A stretch of 64,000 bases of DNA from Gemmata massiliana (lineage in GTDB: Bacteria > Planctomycetota > Planctomycetia > Gemmatales > Gemmataceae): contig HG799465.1 in assembly GCA_000531095.1 (NCBI GenBank), forward strand, positions 669,311-733,310. The letters run 5' to 3'. Within the stretch, counting starts at the first letter, position 1, and every line of letters starts with the position of its first letter. The translations under genes were made by a program, and so were the position numbers. Below are positions 37,724 to 47,239 of the stretch, piece after piece. The notes under the pieces are model-generated. The model ran no database searches, was not told the origin of the DNA, and saw only the letters and a program-made list of their open reading frames with translations.

Positions 37724-38440
37724 CTACTCGCCCAGGTAGGCTTCGCGGATGCGCGGGTCGTGCAGCAGCACGTCGGCGCGGTCGGTGCAGGTGATGCGGC
37801 CGGTTTCCAGAACGTACCCGCGGTGCGCGACCTTCAGTGCCATACGCGCGTTCTGTTCAACTAACAGCACCGACATGCCCTGCTTGTTGAGTTCGCGAAT
37901 CACGTCGAAGATCTGAACCACGATTTGCGGGGCCAGCCCGAGCGAAGGTTCGTCGAGCAGGAGCAGCTTGGGCCGCGCCATGAGCGCGCGGGCGATCGCG
38001 AGCATCTGCTGTTCACCGCCGGAGAGCAGCCCGCCGGCCTGTGCCTGGCGCTTCTCCAGAATCGGGAACATCTTGTACGCTTTTTGGATGTCCTCGCGCA
38101 CGCCGTCGGGATCGGATCGCGTGAACGCGCCCATCTCCAGGTTCTCGCGCACCGTGAGCCGCGCGAAGATCTTACGGCCCTCCGGCGACTGCGCGAGCCC
38201 CAGACGCACGATGTTGTGTGCGGGGATACCGGCGAGGGACTTGCCGTCGAACGTGATGCCCCCGGCGCGCGTCTTCACGACCCCGGAGATGCACATTAGC
38301 GTCGTCGTTTTGCCGGCCCCGTTCGCCCCGATGATGGTGACGATCTCGCCCGGGTTCACCGTGAGCGAGAGCCGGTGCAGCACGTTGATCGGGCCGTACC
38401 CGGCCTCCAAGTTGTCGACGACCAGCAGGGGGGCACTCAC
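37724..38440 (-). CDS. livF: Branched-chain amino acid-type ABC transporter ATPase LivF
   Basis: A 238-residue ATPase started by GTG 38440 with a four-base GTGA overlap with livG; the longer frame to 39346 is a shadow of livG. The motifs are Walker A GANGAGKTT, AQSPEGRKIFARLTVRENL (typical LivF), signature LSGGEQQMLAIARALM, Walker B LLLLDEPSLGLAP and the EQN(A) segment VLLVEQNARMAL. It pairs with LivG to power uptake of branched-chain amino acids, amides or urea. It is the last gene of the operon. Confidence 0.95.
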   Translation of the reverse strand: MSAPLLVVDNLEAGYGPINVLHRLSLTVNPGEIVTIIGANGAGKTTTLMCISGVVKTRAGGITFDGKSLAGIPAHNIVRLGLAQSPEGRKIFARLTVRENLEMGAFTRSDPDGVREDIQKAYKMFPILEKRQAQAGGLLSGGEQQMLAIARALMARPKLLLLDEPSLGLAPQIVVQIFDVIRELNKQGMSVLLVEQNARMALKVAHRGYVLETGRITCTDRADVLLHDPRIREAYLGE

Positions 38441-39768
38441 GACACTTCCTCCTGCCCCAAGTACGCCTCGATCACCTTCGGGTCGCGGCTGATTTCGGCC
38501 GGCGTGCCCTCCGCGAGCTTCGTGCCGAAGTTCAGCACGGCTATGCGGTCGGAAATGCCCATCACGAGGTTCATGTGGTGTTCGATCAGCAGTACGGTGA
38601 TGCCGCGGTCGCGGATGCGGCGGATCAGTTCCATCAGGTCCACGGTTTCGCTGGGGTTCATCCCGGCGGCGGGTTCGTCGAGCAGTAGGAGCTTCGGCTT
38701 TGTGGCAAGCGCGCGGGCGATTTCGAGCCGGCGCTGGTCGCCGTAGGGGAGGTTCTTCGCGAGCTCGTTGTGCTTGCCCGCCAGCCCGACGAACGCGAGC
38801 AACTCGGCCGCTTCCTTTTCGGCTTTGGCCTCCTGGCGCCGGTGCCCCGGGGCGCCCAGGGCCATCAGTAACGGGTGCGAGGTCAGGGACCGGTCCAGCC
38901 CGATCAGCACGTTTTCCAGAACGGTCATCGCCTGGAAGAGACGGATGTTCTGGAACGTCCGGGCGATCCCCTGCTTGGAGATACCGTCCGGGGACCGGCG
39001 CGAGCGCCGCCAGACGACGAACGCGCCCAGTGTGCCGATCGCTAAGCCGCCCAGACACACAAACAGCGACACCTTCTGGTTGAACGCGATCGCGGTCCGG
39101 ATGCTCGCGAGCTTGGCCACGTCGGTTTCGTACTCGGCTTTGGTCTCGTAGTTGATGAGCACGCGCCGCGAGTCGGTAGCGAGCACGGTCACCGCGCCGG
39201 TCGGATCGGGTTCGGCGACGGCCGTGCCGTTGGCCAGTCCGAGGTAACCGTCGCGCCGGAGTTCGGCTTCGGACTGGGACCGCACCCGGGCGAGAATCCG
39301 CGACTCGTCGCCACTCGGTTTTCCGTCGGCCGTGAGCACCACCCACATTGATCCGCGCGGCATCTTCTCAACGACCAGGTCGCCGCGGATGTAGCCGAGC
39401 CCAGAAGTCCACGCCTTGTTCGGGGACCACTTACCGGCCACGGCCGGGCGCTTCACCGATGCGTACCAGAGCGATTCGACCCCGACGGCCGCCAGGAACG
39501 CGATCGCGGCCGTCACGACCCCGGCCAGCAGGCACCCCACAACGACTTTCCACGTAAACGGGCGCTCGGCGGAGTGCTCCTCGAACTGAACTCTCCCCTC
39601 GGTCGGGTGGTACAGACCGGTGATCGTGTTGAACACCGTGGTCTTACCGGCCCCGTTCGGGCCGATCAGGGAGAAAATCTGTCCGGGCTGAACCTCCAGA
39701 TCCAGCGCGTTCACGGCGGTGATTCCACCGAACCGCATCGTCAAATTCGATAGCCGGAGGATGGCCAC
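38437..39768 (-). CDS. livG: LivG-type ABC ATPase with a large membrane insertion
   Basis: A 443-residue protein, where LivG is usually about 255. Residues 1-63 are a normal start with Walker [10 protein letters not shown] (36-44). Residues 267-443 are a normal end with TFQNIRLF, signature LPYGDQRRLEIARAL, Walker B LLLLDEPAAGMNP and IEHHMNLVM. Between them about 200 residues replace a short loop. These hold two clear membrane helices (about 74-97 and 233-253) around a soluble domain of about 135 residues ending near VSLFVCLGG. One reading frame continues through, with normal codon use, so this is a designed insertion rather than a fusion error. An ATPase anchored this way is unusual. Confidence 0.9.
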   Translation of the reverse strand: MAILRLSNLTMRFGGITAVNALDLEVQPGQIFSLIGPNGAGKTTVFNTITGLYHPTEGRVQFEEHSAERPFTWKVVVGCLLAGVVTAAIAFLAAVGVESLWYASVKRPAVAGKWSPNKAWTSGLGYIRGDLVVEKMPRGSMWVVLTADGKPSGDESRILARVRSQSEAELRRDGYLGLANGTAVAEPDPTGAVTVLATDSRRVLINYETKAEYETDVAKLASIRTAIAFNQKVSLFVCLGGLAIGTLGAFVVWRRSRRSPDGISKQGIARTFQNIRLFQAMTVLENVLIGLDRSLTSHPLLMALGAPGHRRQEAKAEKEAAELLAFVGLAGKHNELAKNLPYGDQRRLEIARALATKPKLLLLDEPAAGMNPSETVDLMELIRRIRDRGITVLLIEHHMNLVMGISDRIAVLNFGTKLAEGTPAEISRDPKVIEAYLGQEEVS

Positions 39769-39799
39769 GGTGGCAGGTCTCGTGTCGTGGGTGGTCGGT

Positions 39800-40918
39800 T
39801 TAGTGGGTGGGTGTAGCCGGTGCGGGTGCGGCCGGCGCGGGCGGGTCGCAGGCGTGCAGTTCGGCCTTCACGCGCGAGGACGGCAGCAACCCCTCCGGGC
39901 GGAACCGCATGACCAGGATCAGGGCGAAGCCGAATACCATGAGCCGGTAGCTGGAGAACGTCAGGAACGGGCTACCGGAGGGATTCAATTTGAACTGCTG
40001 GATGTAGCGGTCGGCGGCGGGGGCGAAGATCCCGTCGAACCCGTACACGAGGATCACGCCCAGCACGACCCCGGCGCGGTTCCCCAATCCGCCGAGGATC
40101 AGGCAGCACAGGACCGTGATCGAGCGCTGGAACGAGTAGGTATCGGGGTCGGCCGTGTTCCCCAGCCGGAGGGCGTAGAGTGCGCCGGCGAGTCCCGCGA
40201 TTCCGGCCCCGAGCGCGAACGCCGCGAGTTTCAGGCGCGCCGTGTTCAACCCCATGCATATGGCCGCGAGTTCGTCCTCGCGCAGTGCGACCCACGCCCG
40301 GCCCAAACGCGAGCGCTCGACGTTCCGCAGCAGCAGTAGAACCAGCCCCAATACCAACAAACAGAGGTAGTAGTAGTACCGATAGTCGGCGGACCAGTCG
40401 CCCTTGAGTCCGGGCACGTCCGGTTGCGGGATCGGGTTCAGTCCCTTCGTGCCGTTGGTGATTTCTTCGAGGTTTCGCAGCGCGAACCGTGCAACCTCAC
40501 CGAACCCGAGAGTCACGAGTGCGAGGTAGTCGCCGCGGAGCCGGAGGATCGGGGCGCTGGTCACAACGCTCACCAGCGCGGCCACGGTGAACGCGACCAC
40601 GACCGCGATCAGCACGCCCGTTCCGGCCGGGAGCTGGGTGCCGAGCTTGAACGGGTACGCCGGTACCAGGAGGATGCCGACGACATAGGCTCCGAGCCCG
40701 AAGAACGCGGCGACCCCGAGGTGCAGTTGGCCGGCGTAGCCGACCACGACGTGCAACCCCAGTGCGAGAACCGCAATGATGAACAGCGTGGTGAATTCCG
40801 CCCCTACGGTGGCTTTGAACAGCGCGTCGGCCTGTGTGCCCAGCCCCGGAATCAGCGGGTACAGGGCGAACAGAACAATCGCTACGAGATCGAGGGGGAT
40901 TTGCTGGAGCCGGGTCAT
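39800..40918 (-). CDS. livM: Branched-chain amino acid-type ABC transporter permease LivM
   Basis: A 372-residue permease started at ATG 40918, which overlaps the livH stop by four bases (ATGA). About ten hydrophobic helices are present. The family stretch VVGYAGQLHLGVAAFFGLGAYVVG and the later NGTKGLNPIP, RSLGRAWVALREDELAA-type LGRAWVALREDELAA and RPEGLL near the end are typical LivM features. The C-terminal 30 residues are a Pro/Ala-rich tail. It forms the membrane channel together with LivH. The 31 bases to livG are normal for an operon. Confidence 0.95.
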   Translation of the reverse strand: MTRLQQIPLDLVAIVLFALYPLIPGLGTQADALFKATVGAEFTTLFIIAVLALGLHVVVGYAGQLHLGVAAFFGLGAYVVGILLVPAYPFKLGTQLPAGTGVLIAVVVAFTVAALVSVVTSAPILRLRGDYLALVTLGFGEVARFALRNLEEITNGTKGLNPIPQPDVPGLKGDWSADYRYYYYLCLLVLGLVLLLLRNVERSRLGRAWVALREDELAAICMGLNTARLKLAAFALGAGIAGLAGALYALRLGNTADPDTYSFQRSITVLCCLILGGLGNRAGVVLGVILVYGFDGIFAPAADRYIQQFKLNPSGSPFLTFSSYRLMVFGFALILVMRFRPEGLLPSSRVKAELHACDPPAPAAPAPATPTH

Positions 40919-41922
40919 ACCTTCTCCCGCGTGCGCGACCCGAGCAACCCGGTGGGCCGGAACACCAAGATGACGATCAGGATCACGAACACCAGCGCGC
41001 TGGTCCATTTCTCCCCGATCAGGGCGCTGCCGAAGGACCGCGTCAGCCCGATGAGGATGCCGCCCAGGACCGCGCCCGGGATGTTGCCGATCCCGCCCAG
41101 AACGGCCGCGGTGAATGCGTACAGCCCGTTCTGGAACCCGATCTGGAAGCTGATGGTGCGCACCGAGAGCGCGTAGATCACGCTCGCGACCCCGCCGAGC
41201 GCGCCGCCGATCATGAACGTGGCCCCGATGACCCGGTCCACGTCGATCCCCATGAGCCGGGCGGCCGTCGGGTTCTGGGCCGTGGCCCGCATCGCCTTGC
41301 CCAGCGGCGCGTACTTCACGAACAGCGTCAGTGCGATCATGATGGGCACGGTGACGCCAATAATCATCGCGTCCTTGACCGTGAACCGGAGTGTCGAGTC
41401 CGCGCCCAACAGGTTACGGCTCGGGTCGAGTTGCGCCTCGAACCCGGGGAAGTTGCGGTCGGCCGGGGCCGGAACCGACTGCCCGTTTTCCGGCACCAGG
41501 GCGTTCCAGAACATCCCCAGGTTCATGAAAACGAAGCTGACCCCGATCGCGGATACGAGCGGGGCTAGTTTGGGAGCGTTCCGGAGTGGTTTGTAGACGA
41601 CCCGGTCGACGGACCAGTTCAGCGCCGCACAAAAGAGCGGGACAACAATCAGCATCGTTCCGCACCCGAGCAGGACCATTCCCAGCCCGGCGCCGGAGGC
41701 GGCGTTCCCGGTCAGCCCGAGCGCGGCGAGTACGGTCAACCCGCAGAACGTGCCGAGCATGAACAGGTCGCCGTGGGCGAAGTTAATGAGTTCGATGATG
41801 CCGTACACCATCGTGTAGCCGAGGGCGACGAGTGCGAACAGCGCGCCCATCGCGAGCCCGTCGAGGACGGCTTGCAGGTACGGCTGAAGGGCAGCGTCGG
41901 CAAACAGAACCGGAAACCCCAT
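40915..41922 (-). CDS. livH: Branched-chain amino acid-type ABC transporter permease LivH
   Basis: A 335-residue permease started at ATG 41922. The family stretches are DGLAMGALFALVALGYTMVYG, ELINFAHGDLFMLG, MRATAQNPTAARLMGID and the C-terminal GGIGNIPGAVLGGILIG. It has about eight to nine helices. The product pairs with LivM in the inner membrane. A perfect hairpin lies in the 86 bases between livK and livH, which would allow the binding protein to be made in larger amounts than the membrane parts. Confidence 0.95.
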   Translation of the reverse strand: MGFPVLFADAALQPYLQAVLDGLAMGALFALVALGYTMVYGIIELINFAHGDLFMLGTFCGLTVLAALGLTGNAASGAGLGMVLLGCGTMLIVVPLFCAALNWSVDRVVYKPLRNAPKLAPLVSAIGVSFVFMNLGMFWNALVPENGQSVPAPADRNFPGFEAQLDPSRNLLGADSTLRFTVKDAMIIGVTVPIMIALTLFVKYAPLGKAMRATAQNPTAARLMGIDVDRVIGATFMIGGALGGVASVIYALSVRTISFQIGFQNGLYAFTAAVLGGIGNIPGAVLGGILIGLTRSFGSALIGEKWTSALVFVILIVILVFRPTGLLGSRTREKV

Positions 41923-41972
41923 TCGTCCCCCGGGCGGGTGCGGTGGCAGGTGTGCGTGCGGTGGGAACAGAA

Positions 41973-41999
41973 ACGGGCCGGGAATAATGCCCGGCCCGT
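41973..41999 (-). terminator. Hairpin between livK and livH (partial terminator)
   Basis: ACGGGCCGGG (41973-41982) pairs perfectly with CCCGGCCCGT (41990-41999) around AATAATG. It lies right after the binding-protein gene and before the permease, a place where partial termination is common in importer operons. Confidence 0.65.
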
Positions 42000-42008
42000 G
42001 AGCCGGGA

Positions 42009-43289
42009 TCAGCCCGGTGTGTCGAGGCGCTTGACGAACTTGAAGGCCCCGTTTTCGACCGTGCTCCCGGTCATCTCGGTGAGCGTGGTGTCTCCGTTCT
42101 CGTCGAAGGACCACTTGCCGAGGGCGCCGTCGAAGTCCTTGGTCTTGAGGCACTCGGCCAGTACCGCGGCCCGGTCCTTCTTCCCGGCCCGCTTGATCGC
42201 TTCCACGGCGACCTTCCCGGCCTCGTAGCCGTAGATCGCGTACCCTTCGGGGTCTTTGCCGTACTTCGCCTTGTATTTCTCCACGAACTCCTTGGCCTTC
42301 CCGCTGACCCGGTCCGGGGGCGGGCCGCCGAACGTCACGAAGCATTTGAGTGTCTTGAACAGTTCCGCCCCGGCCGACTGAATGAAGGCCAGTTCGTAGC
42401 ACCCGTCCGGGACCATGAGCTTGGACCCGCCGAGGCCGTTGCCGACCATGTCCTTCGCGATCTGCCCGGCCTTCGTTTGCGACGTGCCGCCGAAGTACAC
42501 CAGGTCGGGCGTGCCGAACCCCTTGACCTTCCGCATCAGCCCGACGAAGTCGTTCTGCTTGACGTCGATGCTCTCCTGCTGGCCGAGCACCTTGATCCCG
42601 ATCTCCCCGCACCGCTCCTTGAACAGCGTGGCGACGCCGCGCCCGTACACCTCGTTGTCGTCCAGCACGGCGACCGTCTTCACGCCCATCGACTTCGCCC
42701 AGTCCGCCCCGAGGCGCGCTTGCAGGTCGTCCGCCGGGACGACGCGGGTGAAGTTCACCTTGCCCGTCGGCCGGTACACTTCCGGTTCACCCGGGTCGCC
42801 TTTGCCGGGCTTGGTGAACCCAGGCCAGGTCACGGCGGGGCTGATCATCAGCACGCCGGCCTTGTTCAGAATGGGGGCCGAGATCTTCGCGGCGCCGGAG
42901 TTGTACGGCCCGATGAAGGCCATCACGTCCGCGTCCTTTACAGCCTGGTCCGCGTTGGCGGTTTCGCGCTCTGGGGTCCACTTGCCCTCGGCCGGGGTCG
43001 CGTCGTCCAGGTCGAGGTACTCGATGGCGAACTCGCCGGCCTTGTTGTCGGCCTCGTCGAACGCCATCTTGATGCCGTTCACGATGGTGTCCGTTTGCCC
43101 CTTCGCGCTACCGGTGCGCGGGAGGCTGGAGATGATCTTGACGGTATTGCTGCTGCCGGACGTGTTCGACCCGCACCCGCTGGTCCCGAGCAGGATACCC
43201 GTCGTCGTGATCCCGCCGAGCGCGAGGAACCTGCGGCGATCGACCGGGCGCGCCTGAGCCTTGTTTTGTTCGGCTTCGCGATTCTTCAT
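42009..43289 (-). CDS. livK: LivK-type substrate-binding lipoprotein
   Basis: A 426-residue periplasmic binding protein for the LivHMGF importer. The N-terminus has a twin-arginine-like RRRFLALGG followed by a lipobox-type GTSGCGS, so it may be exported folded and lipid-anchored. The binding-protein fold is seen as [56 protein letters not shown] and YFGGTSQTKAGQIAKDM. The ligand is not predictable; branched-chain amino acids, amides or urea are all handled by this class. It is one of two copies next to each other. Confidence 0.9.
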   Translation of the reverse strand: MKNREAEQNKAQARPVDRRRFLALGGITTTGILLGTSGCGSNTSGSSNTVKIISSLPRTGSAKGQTDTIVNGIKMAFDEADNKAGEFAIEYLDLDDATPAEGKWTPERETANADQAVKDADVMAFIGPYNSGAAKISAPILNKAGVLMISPAVTWPGFTKPGKGDPGEPEVYRPTGKVNFTRVVPADDLQARLGADWAKSMGVKTVAVLDDNEVYGRGVATLFKERCGEIGIKVLGQQESIDVKQNDFVGLMRKVKGFGTPDLVYFGGTSQTKAGQIAKDMVGNGLGGSKLMVPDGCYELAFIQSAGAELFKTLKCFVTFGGPPPDRVSGKAKEFVEKYKAKYGKDPEGYAIYGYEAGKVAVEAIKRAGKKDRAAVLAECLKTKDFDGALGKWSFDENGDTTLTEMTGSTVENGAFKFVKRLDTPG

Positions 43290-43436
43290 GACGAACCCCT
43301 CGTTGGTGTCAGAGTGTCGATCAAGCCAGAATGTAGGCCCGGACCCCGAACTCGTCTAGCTAACCGCTTGCGCCGGTTGGTTCTTCGGGGCGCGGGCCGC
43401 CGAAGATTCAGAGCCCCGAACCGGCGGTGTATTCCC

Positions 43437-44642
43437 TTACTTCGTGCCCATGACCTTGACCGCGCGGAACTTCCCCTTTTCGATGCGTGCCACGGTCAGC
43501 GGTTGCAGCGTCGTGTCGCCGTCGGTGTCGAAGCTCCACTTGCCGAGCACGCCCTTCGAGAAGTCCTTCGTTGATACGACCGCCTTGCGCACCGCTTCGC
43601 GGTCTTTCTTGCCGACGGTGCGGAGTGCCTCCAGTACCACAGCCGCGGCCTCGTAGCCATACACCGCATAGGGCTCCGGGTCTGCCTTGTACTTTTCCTT
43701 GTAGCGTTTCACGAAATCAGCCCCGGCGCCCTTGAGTCGCGCCGGGTCGATTCCGCCGACGGTGATGAAACACTTCATCGCGTCCAGCGTTTCGGCCCCG
43801 ACTCCATTCACGAAGTCCAACTCGTAACAGGCGTCGGGCGCCAGGAACGGGCAGTTCACCTCTTCGGCGTGCATTGTTTTTGCGATGGCCGCCCCGCCGC
43901 TGATTGTCGTGCCGCCGAAGTACACGAGGTCCGGGGCGGCCGCCTTGATCTTCTTCACCAGCGGTTGGAAGTCGCGCTGAGTCGGCGCGACGCTCTCGTG
44001 CCCCAGCACCTTCACTTTCAGCTCTTCGCACCGCGACTTGAAAGCCGTCGCGGTGCCCAAACCGTAAAGTTGCTTATCGTCGATCACGTACACGCTCTTG
44101 ATCTTCAATTCTTCGACCGCGAAATCGGCGGACAGTGGACCCTGGCTGCCGTCCTGCGGGCACACGCGGCAGAACGTGATCTTCTTGCCGGGGCGGTACT
44201 TGTCCGGTTCGTCCGCGTCGGACGCAGGGCCGCCCCTAGTCAGCCCGGGGTAGGACGCGGCTGGTGAAACCTGCACCAATCCGGCCCGGTTCAAAATGGG
44301 GGCCGAGATCCGCGCGGCGCCCGAGTTGTACGGCCCGATCACGGCCATCACGTCTTTGTCTTCGACCGCTTCTTCGGCAATCCCCTCTTCCTTTTCGGGC
44401 GCCCACGTGCCGGTTCGCGGCGTTGCGTCGTCGCGATCCAGGTACGTTACCTCGAACGGCAACACTTTCTCGAAGTCCGCGAGCGCTAGTTTGATCGCGT
44501 TCACGATGCCGTCGGTTTGTCCTTTTGCGCTGCCGGTTCGAGGTAGGCTCGAAACGATTTTCACCTTTTCTTTGGGCGCGGCTGCGAGCGTACCCGAGCT
44601 ACCGACCGCGAGCGCCGTGGAGAGAAACGTGCGCCGATTCAC
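43437..44642 (-). CDS. Second LivK-type substrate-binding protein
   Basis: A 401-residue paralogue of the livK gene after it. It shares [44 protein letters not shown] and [18 protein letters not shown]. It has a Sec/Tat-like signal ([14 protein letters not shown]) and no lipobox cysteine, so it is likely soluble in the periplasm. Two binding proteins for one transporter usually widen the substrate range. It starts with a four-base ATGA overlap with dtd, so it is made in step with a translation-quality enzyme, an odd pairing. Confidence 0.9.
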   Translation of the reverse strand: MNRRTFLSTALAVGSSGTLAAAPKEKVKIVSSLPRTGSAKGQTDGIVNAIKLALADFEKVLPFEVTYLDRDDATPRTGTWAPEKEEGIAEEAVEDKDVMAVIGPYNSGAARISAPILNRAGLVQVSPAASYPGLTRGGPASDADEPDKYRPGKKITFCRVCPQDGSQGPLSADFAVEELKIKSVYVIDDKQLYGLGTATAFKSRCEELKVKVLGHESVAPTQRDFQPLVKKIKAAAPDLVYFGGTTISGGAAIAKTMHAEEVNCPFLAPDACYELDFVNGVGAETLDAMKCFITVGGIDPARLKGAGADFVKRYKEKYKADPEPYAVYGYEAAAVVLEALRTVGKKDREAVRKAVVSTKDFSKGVLGKWSFDTDGDTTLQPLTVARIEKGKFRAVKVMGTK

Positions 44643-45100
44643 GACTGGGCCTCCATTTGCGCGGGCGAATCCAGCACAAACGTCACCGGGCCATCGTTGA
44701 CCAGTTCGACCTGCATATCGGCCCCGAATCGCCCCGTCGCGACGGGCACGCCGAGCAGTTTCAGCGCCGTAACAAACGCTTCGTACAGCGGTTCCGCCAC
44801 GGCCGGCTGCGCCGCGCCGATGAAGCTCGGGCGCCGGCCCTTCGCGCAGTCGCCGTAGAGCGTGAACTGGCTCACGACCAGCACCGAGCCGTTGACGTCT
44901 TGCACCGACAGGTTCATTTTGCCGTTGGCGTCGTCGAACGCACGCAAGTTCGCAACTTTTTCCGCGAGCCAGTCCACGGCCTTCTGCGTGTCGTTGGGGC
45001 CGACGCCGAAGAGCACGAGCCAGCCGTGAGCGATTTCGCCGACGGTCGATTCGGTTACTACGACTTTAGCCCGACGGACTCGTTGAAGTACGGCGCGCAT
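44639..45100 (-). CDS. dtd: D-aminoacyl-tRNA deacylase
   Basis: A 153-residue DTD enzyme that removes D-amino acids (and glycine from tRNA-Ala) from charged tRNAs. The family marks are [15 protein letters not shown], the SQFTLYGD active loop (about residue 78), KGRRPSF and the cross-subunit [12 protein letters not shown], with the Gly-Pro pair that rejects L-amino acids. Length is normal. The stop overlaps the start of the second livK gene by four bases, so dtd leads the transporter operon. Confidence 0.96.
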   Translation of the reverse strand: MRAVLQRVRRAKVVVTESTVGEIAHGWLVLFGVGPNDTQKAVDWLAEKVANLRAFDDANGKMNLSVQDVNGSVLVVSQFTLYGDCAKGRRPSFIGAAQPAVAEPLYEAFVTALKLLGVPVATGRFGADMQVELVNDGPVTFVLDSPAQMEAQS

Positions 45101-45217
45101 TGGTGGGGGGGCGAAGTTTGTGTGCGGAGAGGTGGATGTGATTGAGGGTATCAGTCCGGGGCGGGGGCCGCCAGCACCCGCGCCGATTTCCGTCGTATTT
45201 TGTGCGCCCTGAACGCG

Positions 45218-45859
45218 CTAACCGTTCGCGCTTGCCGCGCCCGATTGCCGGCGCTTGCGCTCCTCGCGTTCTTGCGAGACTGTATCAACCTGACAACGTT
45301 CATCTTCTTTCCGCAGAGTTTCGGCACTCGGGCGCCCGGCCCAGTATTGCCGCGGCGCGAGGTCGTTTTCGCGTCGAATGACGCCGAGATCGATGGCAAT
45401 GCAGTGCCCCAATTGGGCGTGCTCACGTGCGACAGTGATCGTGTCGCAGTAATGGACGTTCTCGCGACAGCCGTTACAAAGCCGCACGCTCGTGTTTTCG
45501 GTCGGAGCCATTTCGTCCCAACGTTTATCGCAAACGAACTCGAACAGTGGTCGGTAGTGCCAAAGTGAACCAACCGGGGCGCGCTTCGCGGGGCACCCCT
45601 CGAGCTTCATCCAACTCACGACCGCGAGCCAGTCGGTCGGTAACTGTGCGGCCAATGGCTGGAGTTCTTTCCGTCGCGCTTCGATTTCGTCTGTGGTGTT
45701 GCCGGTGGTTTTGAATCGGACTGTTGTGCGAAGGAATTGCGCCTTGAGTTTGCTTTCGGCGTCGCCTTGCTCATCGAGCCAGTCGGCGAATACGAGTCGG
45801 GTCGTATCGTCGGCCGGGCTTTCGAGCACTTTGGCCAGGAAACTCTCTTCATCAGACAT
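45218..45859 (-). CDS. TIGR02996-type protein with Cys-rich middle
   Basis: A 213-residue protein. The first 40 residues match the TIGR02996 repeat-companion domain seen in large planctomycete families: SFLAKVLESPADDTTRLVFADWLDEQGD. The middle LWHYRPLFEF is followed by CNGCRENVHYC, with several cysteines that could bind zinc, then a variable tail rich in Glu/Arg. It is cytoplasmic. Members of this family are common in Gemmata-type genomes but their role is unknown. It is a single gene, divergent from the next PLP enzyme. Confidence 0.75.
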   Translation of the reverse strand: MSDEESFLAKVLESPADDTTRLVFADWLDEQGDAESKLKAQFLRTTVRFKTTGNTTDEIEARRKELQPLAAQLPTDWLAVVSWMKLEGCPAKRAPVGSLWHYRPLFEFVCDKRWDEMAPTENTSVRLCNGCRENVHYCDTITVAREHAQLGHCIAIDLGVIRRENDLAPRQYWAGRPSAETLRKEDERCQVDTVSQEREERKRRQSGAASANG

Positions 45860-46005
45860 GATGCGCCTCCTGATTGTGTTGAAACGACTCGGACATGGAA
45901 AAGTGCGTCTCTCGCCGCGGGTGGTTCACCTCTTTGGCTGGCCGCGCCGTGTGCGTTCGCGGTAGGTTGGTGGTGCCGACACCATCACGCTTGAGGAGCG
46001 TTTTC

Positions 46006-47166
46006 ATGTCCACCGATCACGCGCAGGGGTTCAGCACGCGGGCCATTCACGCGGGGCAGGACGCGGACCCCGCGACCGGGGCGACCGTCGTGCCGATCTA
46101 CGCGACGAGCACCTACACCCAAGCCGCGCCGGGCCAGCACAAGGGCTACGAGTACAGCCGCAGCGGGAACCCCACGCGCACGGCGCTCGAAACGGCCCTC
46201 GCCTCTCTCGAAGAAGGCGAGCGCGGGCTCGCGTTCGCGTCGGGGCTTGCTGCCACAACTGCAGTGTTCGGGGCGCTCCTGCGGCCCGGGGACGAAGTCG
46301 TCGCGTCCGCGGACCTCTACGGCGGCACGTTCCGGTTGCTCGACAAGGTGTTCAAGCCCTGGGGCCTGGTCGCGAAATACACCGACGATTCTTCGGCCGC
46401 GGGCTTCGAGAAACTCATCACACCGAAGACGAAGCTCGTCTGGATCGAAACGCCGACCAACCCGCTGCTGCAAGTCCTCGATATCGCCGCGCTCGCCGAA
46501 GTGAGCCACAAGCACGGGGCCAAGCTCGCGGTCGATAACACGTTCGCGTCGCCGTACTTGCAGCGCCCGCTCCGGCTCGGGGCGGACCTCGTGATCCACA
46601 GCACGACCAAGTACCTCGGCGGGCACTCGGACGTGGTGGGCGGGTGCGTGGTGGGCGCGAAAGACCTGCTCGACCCGATCAAATTCTACCAGAACGCGGC
46701 GGGCGGGGTGCCGGGGCCGTTCGACTCCTATCTCGTGCTCCGCGGACTGAAGACGCTCGCGGTACGCATGGACCGCCACTGCGCGAATGCGATGGAGCTT
46801 GCCCCCTGGCTGAAGGCGCACCCGGCCGTTGCCAAGGTTTACTATCCGGGGCTTGCCGATCACCCCGGGCACGCGATCGCGGCGAAGCAGATGAAGTCGT
46901 TCGGCGGGATGATCTCGCTGAAGTTGCACGGTGGCATCCCCGCAGCGCAGCAGTTCCTCACGCGCACGAAACTTTTCAGTTTGGCAGAGAGCCTGGGCGG
47001 TGTGGAGTCGCTCGTGTGTCACCCCACGACGATGACGCACGCGAGTATCCCGAAGGACGTGCGCGAGGCTCGCGGCGTTGATGACGGGCTGATCCGGCTG
47101 AGTGTGGGGATCGAGGACGTGGCCGATCTGCGTGCCGACCTCGAACGCGCTCTCGCCACGGCGTAA
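46006..47166 (+). CDS. Cys/Met-metabolism PLP enzyme (cystathionine gamma-synthase/lyase family)
   Basis: The start MSTDHAQGFSTRAIHAGQD at 46006 has GAGGAG upstream; the longer frame from 45895 is rejected. The 386 residues have the PLP-dependent trans-sulphuration fold: YEYSRSGNPTRTALE, AFASGLAATTAV, DLYGGTFRL, the PLP lysine in HSTTKYLGGHSDVVGG and a C-terminal HPTTMTHAS. Sequence alone does not separate gamma-synthase, beta-lyase, gamma-lyase or homocysteine synthase. It acts in the cytoplasm in cysteine and methionine interconversion. It is followed by a methyltransferase on the same strand. Confidence 0.9.
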   Translation: MSTDHAQGFSTRAIHAGQDADPATGATVVPIYATSTYTQAAPGQHKGYEYSRSGNPTRTALETALASLEEGERGLAFASGLAATTAVFGALLRPGDEVVASADLYGGTFRLLDKVFKPWGLVAKYTDDSSAAGFEKLITPKTKLVWIETPTNPLLQVLDIAALAEVSHKHGAKLAVDNTFASPYLQRPLRLGADLVIHSTTKYLGGHSDVVGGCVVGAKDLLDPIKFYQNAAGGVPGPFDSYLVLRGLKTLAVRMDRHCANAMELAPWLKAHPAVAKVYYPGLADHPGHAIAAKQMKSFGGMISLKLHGGIPAAQQFLTRTKLFSLAESLGGVESLVCHPTTMTHASIPKDVREARGVDDGLIRLSVGIEDVADLRADLERALATA

Positions 47167-47239
47167 TTTTTGGCCGGCGCCGGACGGTTCGCGGATTAGC
47201 TCTCGGAACCCGCGAACCCAATCTCCCTTGGAGAACCGG

